Positions 46,953 through 56,258 of a stretch of DNA of 64,000 bases are shown here, piece by piece. Position 1 is the first letter of the stretch, and each line of letters begins with the position of its first letter. This DNA comes from Marinibacterium profundimaris (GTDB taxonomy: Bacteria; Pseudomonadota; Alphaproteobacteria; Rhodobacterales; Rhodobacteraceae): assembly GCF_002210095.1 (NCBI RefSeq), contig NZ_AQQR01000019.1, forward strand, positions 1-64,000. Direction: 5' to 3'. A model generated the notes under the pieces. That model was not told the DNA's origin. It saw only the letters and a list, made by a program, of their open reading frames with translations, and made no database searches. Both the position numbers and the translations under genes were made by a program.

Positions 46953-47127
46953 CGCGGCATCTCCTTGAGAGGCCCCGGGCGGTGGGCGGGATGGCGGCAC
47001 TGCGGCGGCGGGACGCGCGCGGCGGCGGCAGGGACGTCAAAAACGTTGACGGGTCCGAGGGGCCACCGTCAGTCTGAAACGGAGAATTGGTTCGATCAGC
47101 GAACCGGTCCAACCCGGAGGACCCTGC

Positions 47128-48060
47128 ATGAGACCTGTTGCCATTTCCCTGGCGGCCGCGCTGGCCCTGACGGCCGGATCGGCCCTGGCGGAGTACCCCG
47201 AGAAGCCCGTCAGCTTCATCGTGCCCTGGCCGCCCGGCGACTTGGAGGACGTGCTGACGCGGATGATCGCCGAGGATTTCCAAGAAGAGTACGGGGTTGC
47301 CGCAGCGGTGGTGAACAAGCCCGGCGGCGGCGGCGGGCCCTTTCCGGGGGCGATCGAGGTCGCCAATGCGCCGGCCGATGGCTACACCATCGGCTCTTTC
47401 GTGATCGGCGTGCCCGTGCTGGGCCATCAGATCGACATCCCGCCGCTGACGCCGGCGAAGTTCGATCCGCTGGGCATCTTCCTGACCTATCCCTTCGTGA
47501 TCGCGACATCGGGCGACGCGCCCTACTCCTCGATGGAGGAGCTGGCCGCCCATGCGCGGGACAACGACGTGGCGCTGGGCCATTTCGGCGATGTGCTGAC
47601 GCCGACTCAGGTGACCAAGGCCTTTGCCAGGAACGCGGGGTTCGACTGGGGCTCGGACGCGGCCTTCGATGCGCTGGATTGCAACACGCTGGCGAGCGGC
47701 GACGCGGATGTCATCAACACGACGCTGCAGCTGATCCTGCCGTGTCTCGACGAGGTGAAGGTCCTGGTCTCGATCACCGATGAACGGATCCCGCTGGTGC
47801 CCGACGCGCCGGCCATCGGCGAGCTGGACGATACCCTGGATATCGCGCTCTGGAACGGGCTGTTCGTGACGAAGGACACGCCGCAGGACGTGCGCGACAA
47901 GATCATCGCCGTGGCGAAGGAGACGGTGATGAGCGACCGGGCCCAGGCGGTGGCGGCCGAGACCGGCGCGCTGGTCTACTGGCAGGGGCCGGAGGAGAGC
48001 GCGCAGCGGATCGGCACCGATACCGACACGGTGGCCCGGATCGGAACGCTTCTGGAATAG
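47128..48060 (+). CDS. Tripartite tricarboxylate transporter substrate-binding protein (TctC type)
   Basis: A 310-residue periplasmic binding protein with a signal peptide (residues 1-21, ending ALA) and the family start YPEKPVSFIVPWPPGG-like (here with PPGDLEDV). It delivers a carboxylate to the TctB/TctA membrane pair that follow; the substrate is unknown. CCCGGAGGACCCTGC precedes the ATG. A 6-bp inverted repeat GGTTCG-N5-CGAACC lies 23 bp upstream of the start. A very strong hairpin separates it from tctB. Confidence 0.88.
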   Translation: MRPVAISLAAALALTAGSALAEYPEKPVSFIVPWPPGDLEDVLTRMIAEDFQEEYGVAAAVVNKPGGGGGPFPGAIEVANAPADGYTIGSFVIGVPVLGHQIDIPPLTPAKFDPLGIFLTYPFVIATSGDAPYSSMEELAAHARDNDVALGHFGDVLTPTQVTKAFARNAGFDWGSDAAFDALDCNTLASGDADVINTTLQLILPCLDEVKVLVSITDERIPLVPDAPAIGELDDTLDIALWNGLFVTKDTPQDVRDKIIAVAKETVMSDRAQAVAAETGALVYWQGPEESAQRIGTDTDTVARIGTLLE

Positions 48061-48067
48061 CACGACA

Positions 48068-48119
48068 GCAGGCCGGGCGGGGGCGGGCTTGCACGCAAGC
48101 CCGCCCCCGCCCGGCCTGC
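48068..48119 (+). other. Perfect 25-bp intergenic hairpin between tctC- and tctB-type genes
   Basis: Bases 48068-48092 pair without a mismatch with 48095-48119 around a two-base loop (AC). The arm is nearly all G+C (starts GCAGGCCGGGCGGGGGC). There is no T-run, so it may protect the binding-protein message from 3' decay or cause partial termination, giving more binding protein than permease. Confidence 0.85.
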
Positions 48120-48183
48120 CTGCGCTTCGCGGCAAGGTCCCTTGCCGACGTCCAGCCAGGGAGCCGCAGATGGCCAGGATGCG

Positions 48184-48714
48184 ATGACGACCGAACGGGA
48201 ACGCCGGTTTCCCGGGCCGCGCCGGGGGCAGCTGGGCTTTGCCATCGCGCTGCTCGTGGTCTCGGTGCTGCTGCTGGCGCAGATCGGGGCGCAGACGCGC
48301 TGGATCGCGGGGGCCGAGCTGTTTGCGCAGCCGCGGTTCTGGCCGGCGGTGGGGCTGGGGCTGATGACGGGGCTGGCGGCGCTTTACCTGGTGCGGCTGC
48401 CCTGGCGCCGGTTCACCCGGGCCGACGCGGCCGAGGCGCTGAAATGGCTGGCAGCGCTGGAATTCGTGGCCTGGTTCCTGGTCTATGTCTGGCTCGTGCC
48501 GATCGTCGGCTACCTGCCGGTGACGATGGTCTTCGTGCCGGCGCTGGCCTGGCGGATGGGATACCGTTCGGCCCGGTGGATGGCCGGGTCGGTCGCGCTG
48601 GCCGTGGCGATCGTGGTGCTGTTCAAGAGCGTTCTGGCGGTGCGGATCCCGGGGGCGGCGGCCTATGACCACCTGCCGGACGGGCTGCGGTCGTTCTTCA
48701 TCCTGCATTTCTGA
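48184..48714 (+). CDS. Tripartite tricarboxylate transporter small membrane subunit (TctB type)
   Basis: A 176-residue inner-membrane protein with four predicted helices, the TctB layout. I took the ATG at 48184 (CAGGAT before it) rather than an upstream TTG in frame. The stop shares one base with the next ATG (TGATG), so it is coupled to the large subunit. The first 15 residues are charged and cytoplasmic. Confidence 0.85.
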   Translation: MTTERERRFPGPRRGQLGFAIALLVVSVLLLAQIGAQTRWIAGAELFAQPRFWPAVGLGLMTGLAALYLVRLPWRRFTRADAAEALKWLAALEFVAWFLVYVWLVPIVGYLPVTMVFVPALAWRMGYRSARWMAGSVALAVAIVVLFKSVLAVRIPGAAAYDHLPDGLRSFFILHF

Positions 48715-50213
48715 TGGATCTGCTCGTCTCCGCCCTCGAGATCCTGATGCGCTGGGACGTGGCGCTGGCGCTCCTGACCGGCTCGGTCGGCGGCGTTCTG
48801 ATCGGGGCGATCCCCGGGGTCGGGCCGGCGGTGGCGATCGCGATCCTGCTGCCGGCGACGTTTTCGATGGAACCGATCGTCGGGCTGACCGTGCTTCTGG
48901 GGATCTACGGCAGTTCGATGTATGGCGGGGCGATCCCGGCGATCCTGATCAACACGCCGGGCACCGCCGTCAACGCGCTGACCACCTATGACGGCTATCC
49001 GATGACCGTGCGGGGCGAGCCGCGGCGCGCGCTGAGCCTGGCCTATTCGGCCTCGTTCTTCGGCGGCGTTTTCTCGGTTGTCTGCCTGATCCTCTTCGCG
49101 CCGGTGCTGGCGAAGGTGGCGCCGCTGTTCGGGTCGCGCGAGATCTTCCTGGCGGCGCTGCTGGGGCTGATCCTGGTGGTGGTGGCGCACCGGGGGCAGG
49201 CGCTGATCGCCGGGGTGATGGCGGGGTTCGGGATCTTCCTGCAGACCATCGGGATGGAGCCGGTCAAGTACACCCAGCGCTACACGTTCGAGACGCAGGT
49301 CCTGTCGGGCGGCATCGACCTGATCGTCGTGGTGCTTGGGCTTTTCGCGCTCAGCCAGGCCTTCGTGCTGCTGACCGACGAGGACAAGACGATCCACACC
49401 ACCCAGCTGCGCGGCGGGCTGTTCCAGGGGCTGCGGGAGCTGGCGCGGCATCCGCGGGTGGCGGGTGTCTCGGCCGGGCTCGGCGTGGTGATGGGGATGA
49501 TCCCCGGCGTGGGCGAATTCACCGCGCAGTTCATGTCCTACACCTATGCGCAAAGGACCTCGAACCGGCCGGAGGATTTCGGGCGTGGCTCGTCCGAGGG
49601 GCTGATCGCGGCAGAGACGGCGAACAACGCGGTGCCGGCGGCGGCGATGGTGCCGCTGCTGGCGCTGGGCATCCCGGGCGAGGCGCTGACGGCGATGATG
49701 TTGTCGGTCTTCTACGTGCACAACGTGGTGCCGGGGCCGGGGCTGTTCCAGACGCGTATGGATTTCGTGGTGGCGCTCTACCTGGCGCTTCTGATCCTGA
49801 ACCTGCTGGTTCTGGTCTTTCTGCTGGGGGCGACGACCCAGCTGGTCAAGGTGGTGAAGATCCCCAACCGGTTTCTCGGCATCGCGATCCTGACACTGAG
49901 TTTCGTGGGGGTCTATTCGCTGCGCAACTCGGCCACCGACTGCATGCTGGTGGCGGGGTTCGGGCTGCTGGGGTTCGTGCTGAAGCGGCTGTCGCTGCCG
50001 GTGGTGCCGATCATCCTTGGCATGGTGCTGGGCGGGATCATGGAGGTGAAGCTGCGCGCAGCCATGGCGCGGGTGAAGACGCCCTGGGATTTCATCGACC
50101 GGCCGGTGGCGTTCCTGCTGTTCGTGGTGATCCTGCTGGTGCTGGCGGTGCAGCTGCGGCGCGGCTGGATCGAGGGGCGTGCGCTTCGGGCGGCCATGCG
50201 GGACGAGCGGTAA
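48714..50213 (+). CDS. Tripartite tricarboxylate transporter large membrane subunit (TctA type)
   Basis: A 499-residue transporter with about 11-12 helices. The family motif GAIPGVGPAVAIAILLPATF (residues about 31-50, given by its core) and the second GMIPGVGEFTAQF copy, plus NNAVPAAAMVPLLALGIPG, match TctA. It starts in the stop codon of the TctB-type gene. It uses ion gradients to import carboxylates with the TctC-type binding protein. Confidence 0.93.
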   Translation: MDLLVSALEILMRWDVALALLTGSVGGVLIGAIPGVGPAVAIAILLPATFSMEPIVGLTVLLGIYGSSMYGGAIPAILINTPGTAVNALTTYDGYPMTVRGEPRRALSLAYSASFFGGVFSVVCLILFAPVLAKVAPLFGSREIFLAALLGLILVVVAHRGQALIAGVMAGFGIFLQTIGMEPVKYTQRYTFETQVLSGGIDLIVVVLGLFALSQAFVLLTDEDKTIHTTQLRGGLFQGLRELARHPRVAGVSAGLGVVMGMIPGVGEFTAQFMSYTYAQRTSNRPEDFGRGSSEGLIAAETANNAVPAAAMVPLLALGIPGEALTAMMLSVFYVHNVVPGPGLFQTRMDFVVALYLALLILNLLVLVFLLGATTQLVKVVKIPNRFLGIAILTLSFVGVYSLRNSATDCMLVAGFGLLGFVLKRLSLPVVPIILGMVLGGIMEVKLRAAMARVKTPWDFIDRPVAFLLFVVILLVLAVQLRRGWIEGRALRAAMRDER

Positions 50214-50429
50214 GGCGGGCGGCTGGCGGAGCGGCGTCGGCGGCTGCGGAAGGAGCGGGCGCGGCGGGGGGATCCGGGCTGAGAGGGCGAGACGGCGCTC
50301 GGCCGCTGGCCATCGCCCCGCCCGCCCTCCCACCATGCCGCAGCGGACAGGGCGCCGCGCGATCTTGCGTCCGACGTAAAGCCGAATAGGGTGTCGCGAT
50401 TCAGCAGGCAGCGTGGAATGGGGCCCAGA

Positions 50430-51623
50430 ATGGCGGAGCAGGTTTCGTATGACGTGATCATCGTGGGCGGGGCGATGATGGGGGCCTCGGTGGCGTGGTT
50501 CCTGTCGAGCCATCCGGGCTTTGACGGCACCATCGCGGTGTTCGAGCGCGATCCGGGCTATGAGCTGTGCTCGACCACGCACAGCAATTCCTGCATGCGG
50601 CAGCAATTCACCACGGCGCCGAACATCCCCGTGTCGCGCTTCTGCGCCGACTACGTGCGCAACTTCCGCGATCACATGGGCGGGGGAGAGGACATTCCCG
50701 ACCTGCATGTGCATCCCTTCGGTTACATGTACCTGGCCACCACGGAGGAGGGCGCGCAGGTGTTGCGGGACGCGCAGGCGCTGCAGGCGGGGCTGGGGGC
50801 TCAAACACGGCTGTTGAGCCGGGAGGCGCTGGCCGAGGGCTTTCCGTTCTACCGGAGCGACGACGTGCTGCTGGCAAGCTACGGGCCGGTGGACGAGGGC
50901 TATTTCGACGGCGGCACCATGTTCGACACCTGGCGGCGCAAGGCGAAGGCCAATGGCGTCACCTTCCTGAAGGGCGAGGTGACGGCGATCGCCCGCGAGG
51001 GGGCGCGGATTACCGGGGTGACGCTGGACGATGGAACCCGCCTGGCCTGTGGCGCGCTGGTCAATGCCACCGGGCCGCGTGCGGCGCATACGGCGGCGAT
51101 GGCCGGGCTCGACCTGCCGGTGGAGCCGCGCAAGCGCTACACCTTCGTCTTCGATTCCGCGCAGTCCCTGGGGCAGGATCTGCCGCTGACGGTGGACCCG
51201 TCGGGCGTGCATGTGCGCACCGATGGCGCCGGGTTCATGGCCGGCTGCCCGCCGCGCGACGGTGACCCGGCCGTCGCTCCGGACGATTTCACCGCCGATC
51301 ACGGGCTTTGGGAAGAGGTCGTCTGGCCCGCGCTTTATGAAAGGATACCGGCGTTCGAGGCGATCCGGCTGCGCCAGATGTGGGTCGGGCATTATGCCTA
51401 CAACACGCTGGACCAGAACGCCCTGCTGGGGCCACACCCCGAGGTGCCCAATTTCCTGCTGATCAACGGCTTCTCCGGGCATGGGCTGCAGCAATCGCCG
51501 GCGATGGGCCGGGGGCTGGCCGAATGGATCGTGTCGGGCCGGTTCGAGACGCTGGACCTGTCGGCCTTCGCCTATGACCGGATCGCCAAGGGCGCGCTGA
51601 TCGTGGAGCGCGCGATCATCTGA
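50430..51623 (+). CDS. FAD-dependent oxidoreductase (DAO family)
   Basis: A 397-residue enzyme of the D-amino-acid-oxidase superfamily. The N-terminal Rossmann motif VIIVGGAMMGASVAW (residues 9-23) binds FAD, and the C-terminal segment LLINGFSGHGLQQSPAMG is the second FAD contact. Related enzymes oxidise N-methylated or secondary amines such as sarcosine, but the substrate here is not known. The start is uncertain: ATG 50430 gives a clean N-terminus, ATG 50418 and GTG 50391 are alternatives, and no site has a strong ribosome binding site. It stands alone, between the Tct genes and the acyl-CoA operon. Confidence 0.8.
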   Translation: MAEQVSYDVIIVGGAMMGASVAWFLSSHPGFDGTIAVFERDPGYELCSTTHSNSCMRQQFTTAPNIPVSRFCADYVRNFRDHMGGGEDIPDLHVHPFGYMYLATTEEGAQVLRDAQALQAGLGAQTRLLSREALAEGFPFYRSDDVLLASYGPVDEGYFDGGTMFDTWRRKAKANGVTFLKGEVTAIAREGARITGVTLDDGTRLACGALVNATGPRAAHTAAMAGLDLPVEPRKRYTFVFDSAQSLGQDLPLTVDPSGVHVRTDGAGFMAGCPPRDGDPAVAPDDFTADHGLWEEVVWPALYERIPAFEAIRLRQMWVGHYAYNTLDQNALLGPHPEVPNFLLINGFSGHGLQQSPAMGRGLAEWIVSGRFETLDLSAFAYDRIAKGALIVERAII

Positions 51624-51652
51624 CGTTCCGTCGTTGGTGTCGCATTGGCGAA

Positions 51653-51692
51653 ATTCCGTTTTGCAGAGCGGAATGGAGGCGCTACGTATAGT
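51653..51692 (+). promoter_or_regulatory. Candidate operator/promoter of the acyl-CoA degradation operon
   Basis: ATTCCG (51653-51658) and CGGAAT (51669-51674) form an inverted repeat with a 10-bp spacer, and TATAGT (51687-51692) is a good -10 box downstream. No good -35 box is at the normal distance. The dyad is a plausible site for a TetR- or FadR-like regulator; no regulator gene is nearby. Confidence 0.45.
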
Positions 51693-51800
51693 GTCCGAAG
51701 AGGGACGCCACCGCCGGGACGCGGCGGCGCCCCGACGGTTCGCGGGAGGGGCGGGCCGGAACCGGAACGGGCGCCGCGCCCACGAGGGGAGGTAGACGAC

Positions 51801-53915
51801 ATGTCGGACATGGGAACCGCAGCGCAGGCCGTGGCCTACGAGCGCAAGGGCGATATCGCCGTGCTGAAGGCGCAGAACCCGCCGGTCAACGCGCTGGGCC
51901 AGGCGGTCCGGCAGGGGCTGATCGAGGGGATCGCGAAGGCCGAGGACGAGGGCGCGAAAGCCGTGCTGATCTACGGCGACGGCACCACCTATTTCGCCGG
52001 TGCCGACATCCGCGAATTCGGCAAGCCGCCGCTTGAGCCCTACCTGCCCGATGTCTGCAACCGGATCGAGGCCAGCCCGCTGATCGTCGTGTCGGCGATG
52101 CATGGCACCGCGCTGGGCGGCGGGCTGGAGATCGCGCTGTCGACCCACTACCGGATCGCCGTCCCCAAGGCGCGGATGGGGCTGCCCGAGGTGCACCTGG
52201 GGCTGATCCCCGGGGCGGCCGGCACGCAGCGGCTGCCCCGGCTGATCGGGGTGGAAAAGGCGCTGGACATCATGACCACCGGCCGCCAGATCGGGGCCGA
52301 AGAGGCGCTGAGCCTGGGCGTGATCGACCGCGTGACCGAGGGCACGCCGGAGGAGATCGGGCTGGCCTATGCCGAAGAGCTGATCGCGTCCAATGCTCCC
52401 CGCCGGCCCGTGTCCGAGATGCCGGCGCCCGAGCCCATCGACTGGGACGCGACCTATGAGGCGGTGCTGAAACGCGGGCGGGGGCAGATCTCTCCGGCGA
52501 TGTGCGTGCGTGCGGTGCAGGGCGCCTGCGAGCTGCCCTTTGACGAGGGAGTGGCCAACGAACGCCGCATCTTCCGCGAGCTGATGGAGACGGACCAGCG
52601 GCAGGGCATGATCCATGCCTTCTTTGCCGAGCGCGCCGTCGGCAAGCTGCCCGAGCTGAAGGGCGTGGAGCCGCGCCCGCTGGCCGCCATTGCCGTGATC
52701 GGCGGGGGCACCATGGGCAGCGGCATCGCCACCTCGGCGCTGATGGCCGGGCTGAGCGTGACCATGCTTGAAATGTCGCCCGAAGCCGCCGCGAAGGCCA
52801 AGGACCGGATCGCGGGGAACCTGTCGGGCGCCCTGAAGCGCGGCAAGATCGACCAGGCCGGGTTCGACCGCCTGACCGAGCAGGCGCTGACGCTGACCAC
52901 CTCCTACGACGATCTCGGCCAGGCCGACCTGGTGATCGAGGCGGTCTACGAGGAGATGGAGGTGAAGAAGGAGGTCTTTCGCAAGCTTGACGCCGTGGCC
53001 ATGCCGGGCGCGGTGCTGGCGACGAACACCTCTTACCTGGACGTGAACGAGATTGCCGCCGTCACCGCGCGGCCCGAGGACGTGCTGGGGCTGCATTTCT
53101 TCTCGCCCGCCCATGTGATGAAGCTGCTGGAAATCGTGGTGGCCGACCGGACGGCGCCGGAGGTTCTGGCCACGGGCTTCGCTCTGGGCAAGCGCATGGG
53201 CAAGGTGTCGGTCCGGGCCGGGGTCTGCGACGGGTTCATCGGCAACCGGATCCTGTCGCATTACCGCTCGGCGGCCGATCACATGATCCTCGACGGCGCC
53301 TCGCCCTACCAGATCGACGCCGCGCTGGAAGCCTTCGGCTTTGCCATGGGGCCATATGCCGTCGCCGATCTTGCGGGTCTCGATATCGGCTGGGCGGTGC
53401 GCAAGCGGCGCCGGGCCGAAGGGCTGGATCCGCGCGCGCGCGACAGCACCTACGCCGACCGGCTCTGCGAGGCGGGGCATTTCGGGCAGAAGACCGGCAA
53501 GGGCTATTACGATTACGCCGCCGGGGCGAAGGCCCGGGTGCCGAACCCCGAGGTCGAGCCGCTGATCGAGGCGGACCGCGCCGCGCAGGGCATCACGCCC
53601 CGCGCTTTCACCGACGACGAGATCGTTCGCCGCTATATGGCGGCCATGGTCAACGAGGCCGCGCGCGTGGTGGGCGAGGGCATTGCGCGGCGGCCGCTCG
53701 ATGTGGATGTCACGCTGCTCTATGGCTACGGCTTCCCGCGCTACCGGGGCGGGCCGCTGAAATGGGCCGACATGGAGGGGCTGCCGGGCCTGCTGGAGGA
53801 CATCCGCGGTTATGCCCGGCAAGACGATTATTTCTGGCAACCGGCGCCCCTGCTGGAGAAGCTGGTCGCCGAGGGAAAGACGTTCGAGGATCTGAACAAG
53901 GAGGCGGCGGGCTAA
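51801..53915 (+). CDS. Bifunctional enoyl-CoA hydratase / 3-hydroxyacyl-CoA dehydrogenase (FadB/FadJ/PimF-like)
   Basis: A 704-residue bifunctional beta-oxidation enzyme. Residues about 10-190 are the hydratase (crotonase) domain with oxyanion-hole segments YFAGADIREF and HGTALGGGLEIALS. Residues about 296-480 are the NAD-binding dehydrogenase domain (IAVIGGGTMGSGIA), followed by the C-terminal domains with FCEAG-like and RYRGGPLKWAD blocks. The ATG at 51801 follows GGGGAGGTAGACGAC; the frame is open 52 codons further but that part is not protein-like. It leads an operon with two acyl-CoA dehydrogenases and a thioesterase. Confidence 0.93.
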   Translation: MSDMGTAAQAVAYERKGDIAVLKAQNPPVNALGQAVRQGLIEGIAKAEDEGAKAVLIYGDGTTYFAGADIREFGKPPLEPYLPDVCNRIEASPLIVVSAMHGTALGGGLEIALSTHYRIAVPKARMGLPEVHLGLIPGAAGTQRLPRLIGVEKALDIMTTGRQIGAEEALSLGVIDRVTEGTPEEIGLAYAEELIASNAPRRPVSEMPAPEPIDWDATYEAVLKRGRGQISPAMCVRAVQGACELPFDEGVANERRIFRELMETDQRQGMIHAFFAERAVGKLPELKGVEPRPLAAIAVIGGGTMGSGIATSALMAGLSVTMLEMSPEAAAKAKDRIAGNLSGALKRGKIDQAGFDRLTEQALTLTTSYDDLGQADLVIEAVYEEMEVKKEVFRKLDAVAMPGAVLATNTSYLDVNEIAAVTARPEDVLGLHFFSPAHVMKLLEIVVADRTAPEVLATGFALGKRMGKVSVRAGVCDGFIGNRILSHYRSAADHMILDGASPYQIDAALEAFGFAMGPYAVADLAGLDIGWAVRKRRRAEGLDPRARDSTYADRLCEAGHFGQKTGKGYYDYAAGAKARVPNPEVEPLIEADRAAQGITPRAFTDDEIVRRYMAAMVNEAARVVGEGIARRPLDVDVTLLYGYGFPRYRGGPLKWADMEGLPGLLEDIRGYARQDDYFWQPAPLLEKLVAEGKTFEDLNKEAAG

Positions 53916-53940
53916 ACGGCCGGCCGCGGGAGGAACCGAC

Positions 53941-55137
53941 ATGGATCTGAATTACACCGAAGAGGAACGCGCCTTTCGCGACGAGGTGCGCGCCTTCCTG
54001 GAAGAGAAGCTGCCGAAGGCCACCGCCGACAAGGTGCGGCGCGGGCAGGAGCTGACCAAGGAGGACATGGAAAGCTGGCACGCGATCCTGAACGAACGCG
54101 GCTGGCTGGCGCCGAACTGGCCCGCGGAATGGGGCGGCTGCGAATGGGACGCGGTGCAGAAGCACATCTTCGAAGAAGAGGCCGCCCGCGCCTCGGCCCC
54201 CCGCGTGATTCCCTTTGGCCTGTCGATGCTGGCGCCGGTGCTGATGAAGTTCGGCACCGAAGAGCAGAAGCGCCATTTCCTGCCGCGCATCCTCAGCGGC
54301 GAGGATTGGTGGTGCCAGGGCTATTCCGAACCGGGCGCGGGATCGGACCTTGCCTCTCTCAAGACCCGGGCGGTGCGCGAGGGCGATCATTACATCGTCA
54401 ACGGCCAGAAGACCTGGACCACGCTGGGGCAGTATGCCGACTGGATCTTCTGCCTTGTCCGCACCGATCCGGACGTGAAGCAGCAGGAGGGGATCTCGTT
54501 CCTGCTGATCGACATGAACTCGCCCGGCATCGAGGTGCGGCCGATCATCCTGCTGGATGGGGTGCACGAGGTGAACGAGGTGTTCTTCGACAATGTCCGC
54601 GTGCCCGTCGAAAACCTCGTGGGCGAGGAGAACAAGGGCTGGACCTATGCCAAGTACCTGCTGACCCATGAGCGCACGAACATCGCCGGGGTGGGCGCGT
54701 CGCAGGCCGGGCTGGACACGGTCAAGCGCATGGCAAGGGCCGAGATGCAGGGCGGCAGGCCCCTGATCGCGAACCCGCATTTCGCCGCGCGCCTCGCGCA
54801 GGCCGAAATCGACCTCAAGGCGCTGGCCACCACGAATCTGCGCGTGGTCTCGCAGACCGCGAAGGGCGGGGCGCCGGGGCTCGAGGCCTCGATGCTGAAG
54901 GTGAAGGGCACGATCATCCGGCAGGAGATCAACGACCTTGCCCGCCGCGCCGCCGGGCCCTACGCGATGCCCTTCCCGTCCGAAGCCGTGGAGGGTGACA
55001 ACGACCCCATCGGCCCCGATTACGCGGGCAAGACCGCGTCGCAGTATTTCAACAACCGCAAGCTGTCGATCTTCGGCGGCTCGAACGAGATCCAGCGCGG
55101 GATCATCGCCAAGGTCAGCCTGGGAGGCATGAAATGA
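53941..55137 (+). CDS. Acyl-CoA dehydrogenase, first subunit (PimC-like)
   Basis: A 398-residue FAD acyl-CoA dehydrogenase. The middle domain CQGYSEPGAGSDLASLKTRA and the C-terminal SIFGGSNEIQRGIIAK are typical. The pair of dehydrogenases, the first longer, resembles the pimeloyl-CoA dehydrogenase large/small subunits PimC/PimD of Rhodopseudomonas. GGGAGGAACCGAC precedes the ATG, and its stop overlaps the next gene (ATGA). The substrate chain (dicarboxyl or other) is inferred only from gene order. Confidence 0.9.
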   Translation: MDLNYTEEERAFRDEVRAFLEEKLPKATADKVRRGQELTKEDMESWHAILNERGWLAPNWPAEWGGCEWDAVQKHIFEEEAARASAPRVIPFGLSMLAPVLMKFGTEEQKRHFLPRILSGEDWWCQGYSEPGAGSDLASLKTRAVREGDHYIVNGQKTWTTLGQYADWIFCLVRTDPDVKQQEGISFLLIDMNSPGIEVRPIILLDGVHEVNEVFFDNVRVPVENLVGEENKGWTYAKYLLTHERTNIAGVGASQAGLDTVKRMARAEMQGGRPLIANPHFAARLAQAEIDLKALATTNLRVVSQTAKGGAPGLEASMLKVKGTIIRQEINDLARRAAGPYAMPFPSEAVEGDNDPIGPDYAGKTASQYFNNRKLSIFGGSNEIQRGIIAKVSLGGMK

Positions 55138-56258
55138 ACTTCGAGCTGACGGAAGAACGGCAGATGCTGCAGGATACGCTGCGGCGCTATCTGGCGGACA
55201 AGTACACGACCAAGGTCCGCAACGGGATCATCGACAGCGAGACGGGGTTTTCGGCCGAGATCTGGGCCGAGCTGGCCGAGCTGGGCGTGATCGGCGCGCT
55301 GTTCACGGAAGAGCAGGGCGGGTTCGGCGGCGCGGGCTTCGACCTGTCGGTGGTCTTCGAGGAGCTCGGCCGCGCAGGGGTGGTGGAACCCTTCCTGGAC
55401 ACCGGTGTGCTTTGCGGACGGCTGATCGCGGCGCTGGGGAACGCGGACCAGCAGGCGATGATCGAAGAGATCATCGGCGGCGGGGTGCAGCTGGCCTTCG
55501 CCCATACCGAGCCCACCGCGCGCTACGATCTGAGCCGGGTCGAGACCGGCCTGCAAGGGCCGGGCGAGACGCGGCTGACCGGGCGCAAGGCCGTGGTCAT
55601 CAACGCCGAGGCCGCCGACCACCTCATCGTTTCCGCCCGCGAAAGCGGCGCGGTGGACGACACCGACGGCATCTCTTTGTTCCTGGTGGCGAAGGACGCA
55701 CCCGGCCTGTCCCTGCGCGGCTATCCGCTGCTGGCGGGCGGTCGCGCGGCCGAGGTCACGCTTGAGGATACCCCTGCCACCCGTCTCGGCGCGGCGGGTG
55801 CGGCCTTCCCGGCGATCGAGGCGGCCGTGGCCGCAGCGAACGTGGCGCTGGCCGCCGAGGCCTTCGGCGCCATGAACACCGCCACCGACCTCACCCGCGA
55901 CTACCTGATGACGCGCCAGCAGTTCGGCCGCCCCATCGGCACCTTCCAGGCGCTGCAGCACCGCATGGCCGACCTGCTGATCGAGCTTGAGCAGGCGCGG
56001 TCGGCCGTCATCAATGCGGCCGGTCATCTCGAATCCGACCCGCGCACACGCGACCTGGAGATCGCGGCGGCGCGCAACCTGATCGGGCGGGTCGGGCGGC
56101 TGGTGGCCGAGGAAAGCATCCAGATGCATGGCGGCATCGCCATGACCCGGGAATATGAGCTGGCTCATATTGCCAAGCGGATCGTCATGACCGATCACCG
56201 GTTCGGCGATACCGATTACCACCTGGAGCGTTTCATTGACCTCAGCACCGCCGCCTGA
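55134..56258 (+). CDS. Acyl-CoA dehydrogenase, second subunit (PimD-like)
   Basis: A 374-residue acyl-CoA dehydrogenase that starts in the stop of the first (ATGA at 55134). N-terminal MNFELTEERQMLQDTLRRYL and C-terminal EESIQMHGGIAMTREYELAH are typical. It is only distantly like its partner, as in PimC/PimD heteromers, and lacks the SNEI-type segment of the large subunit. Probably forms a complex with it to introduce the 2,3-double bond. Confidence 0.88.
   Translation: MNFELTEERQMLQDTLRRYLADKYTTKVRNGIIDSETGFSAEIWAELAELGVIGALFTEEQGGFGGAGFDLSVVFEELGRAGVVEPFLDTGVLCGRLIAALGNADQQAMIEEIIGGGVQLAFAHTEPTARYDLSRVETGLQGPGETRLTGRKAVVINAEAADHLIVSARESGAVDDTDGISLFLVAKDAPGLSLRGYPLLAGGRAAEVTLEDTPATRLGAAGAAFPAIEAAVAAANVALAAEAFGAMNTATDLTRDYLMTRQQFGRPIGTFQALQHRMADLLIELEQARSAVINAAGHLESDPRTRDLEIAAARNLIGRVGRLVAEESIQMHGGIAMTREYELAHIAKRIVMTDHRFGDTDYHLERFIDLSTAA

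Noticed and set aside
48663-53942. A 1750-codon antisense open frame across the Tct, oxidoreductase and FadB-like genes
   Set aside because: Spans several well-identified genes on the other strand, with low-complexity His/Arg/Gln/Pro translation.
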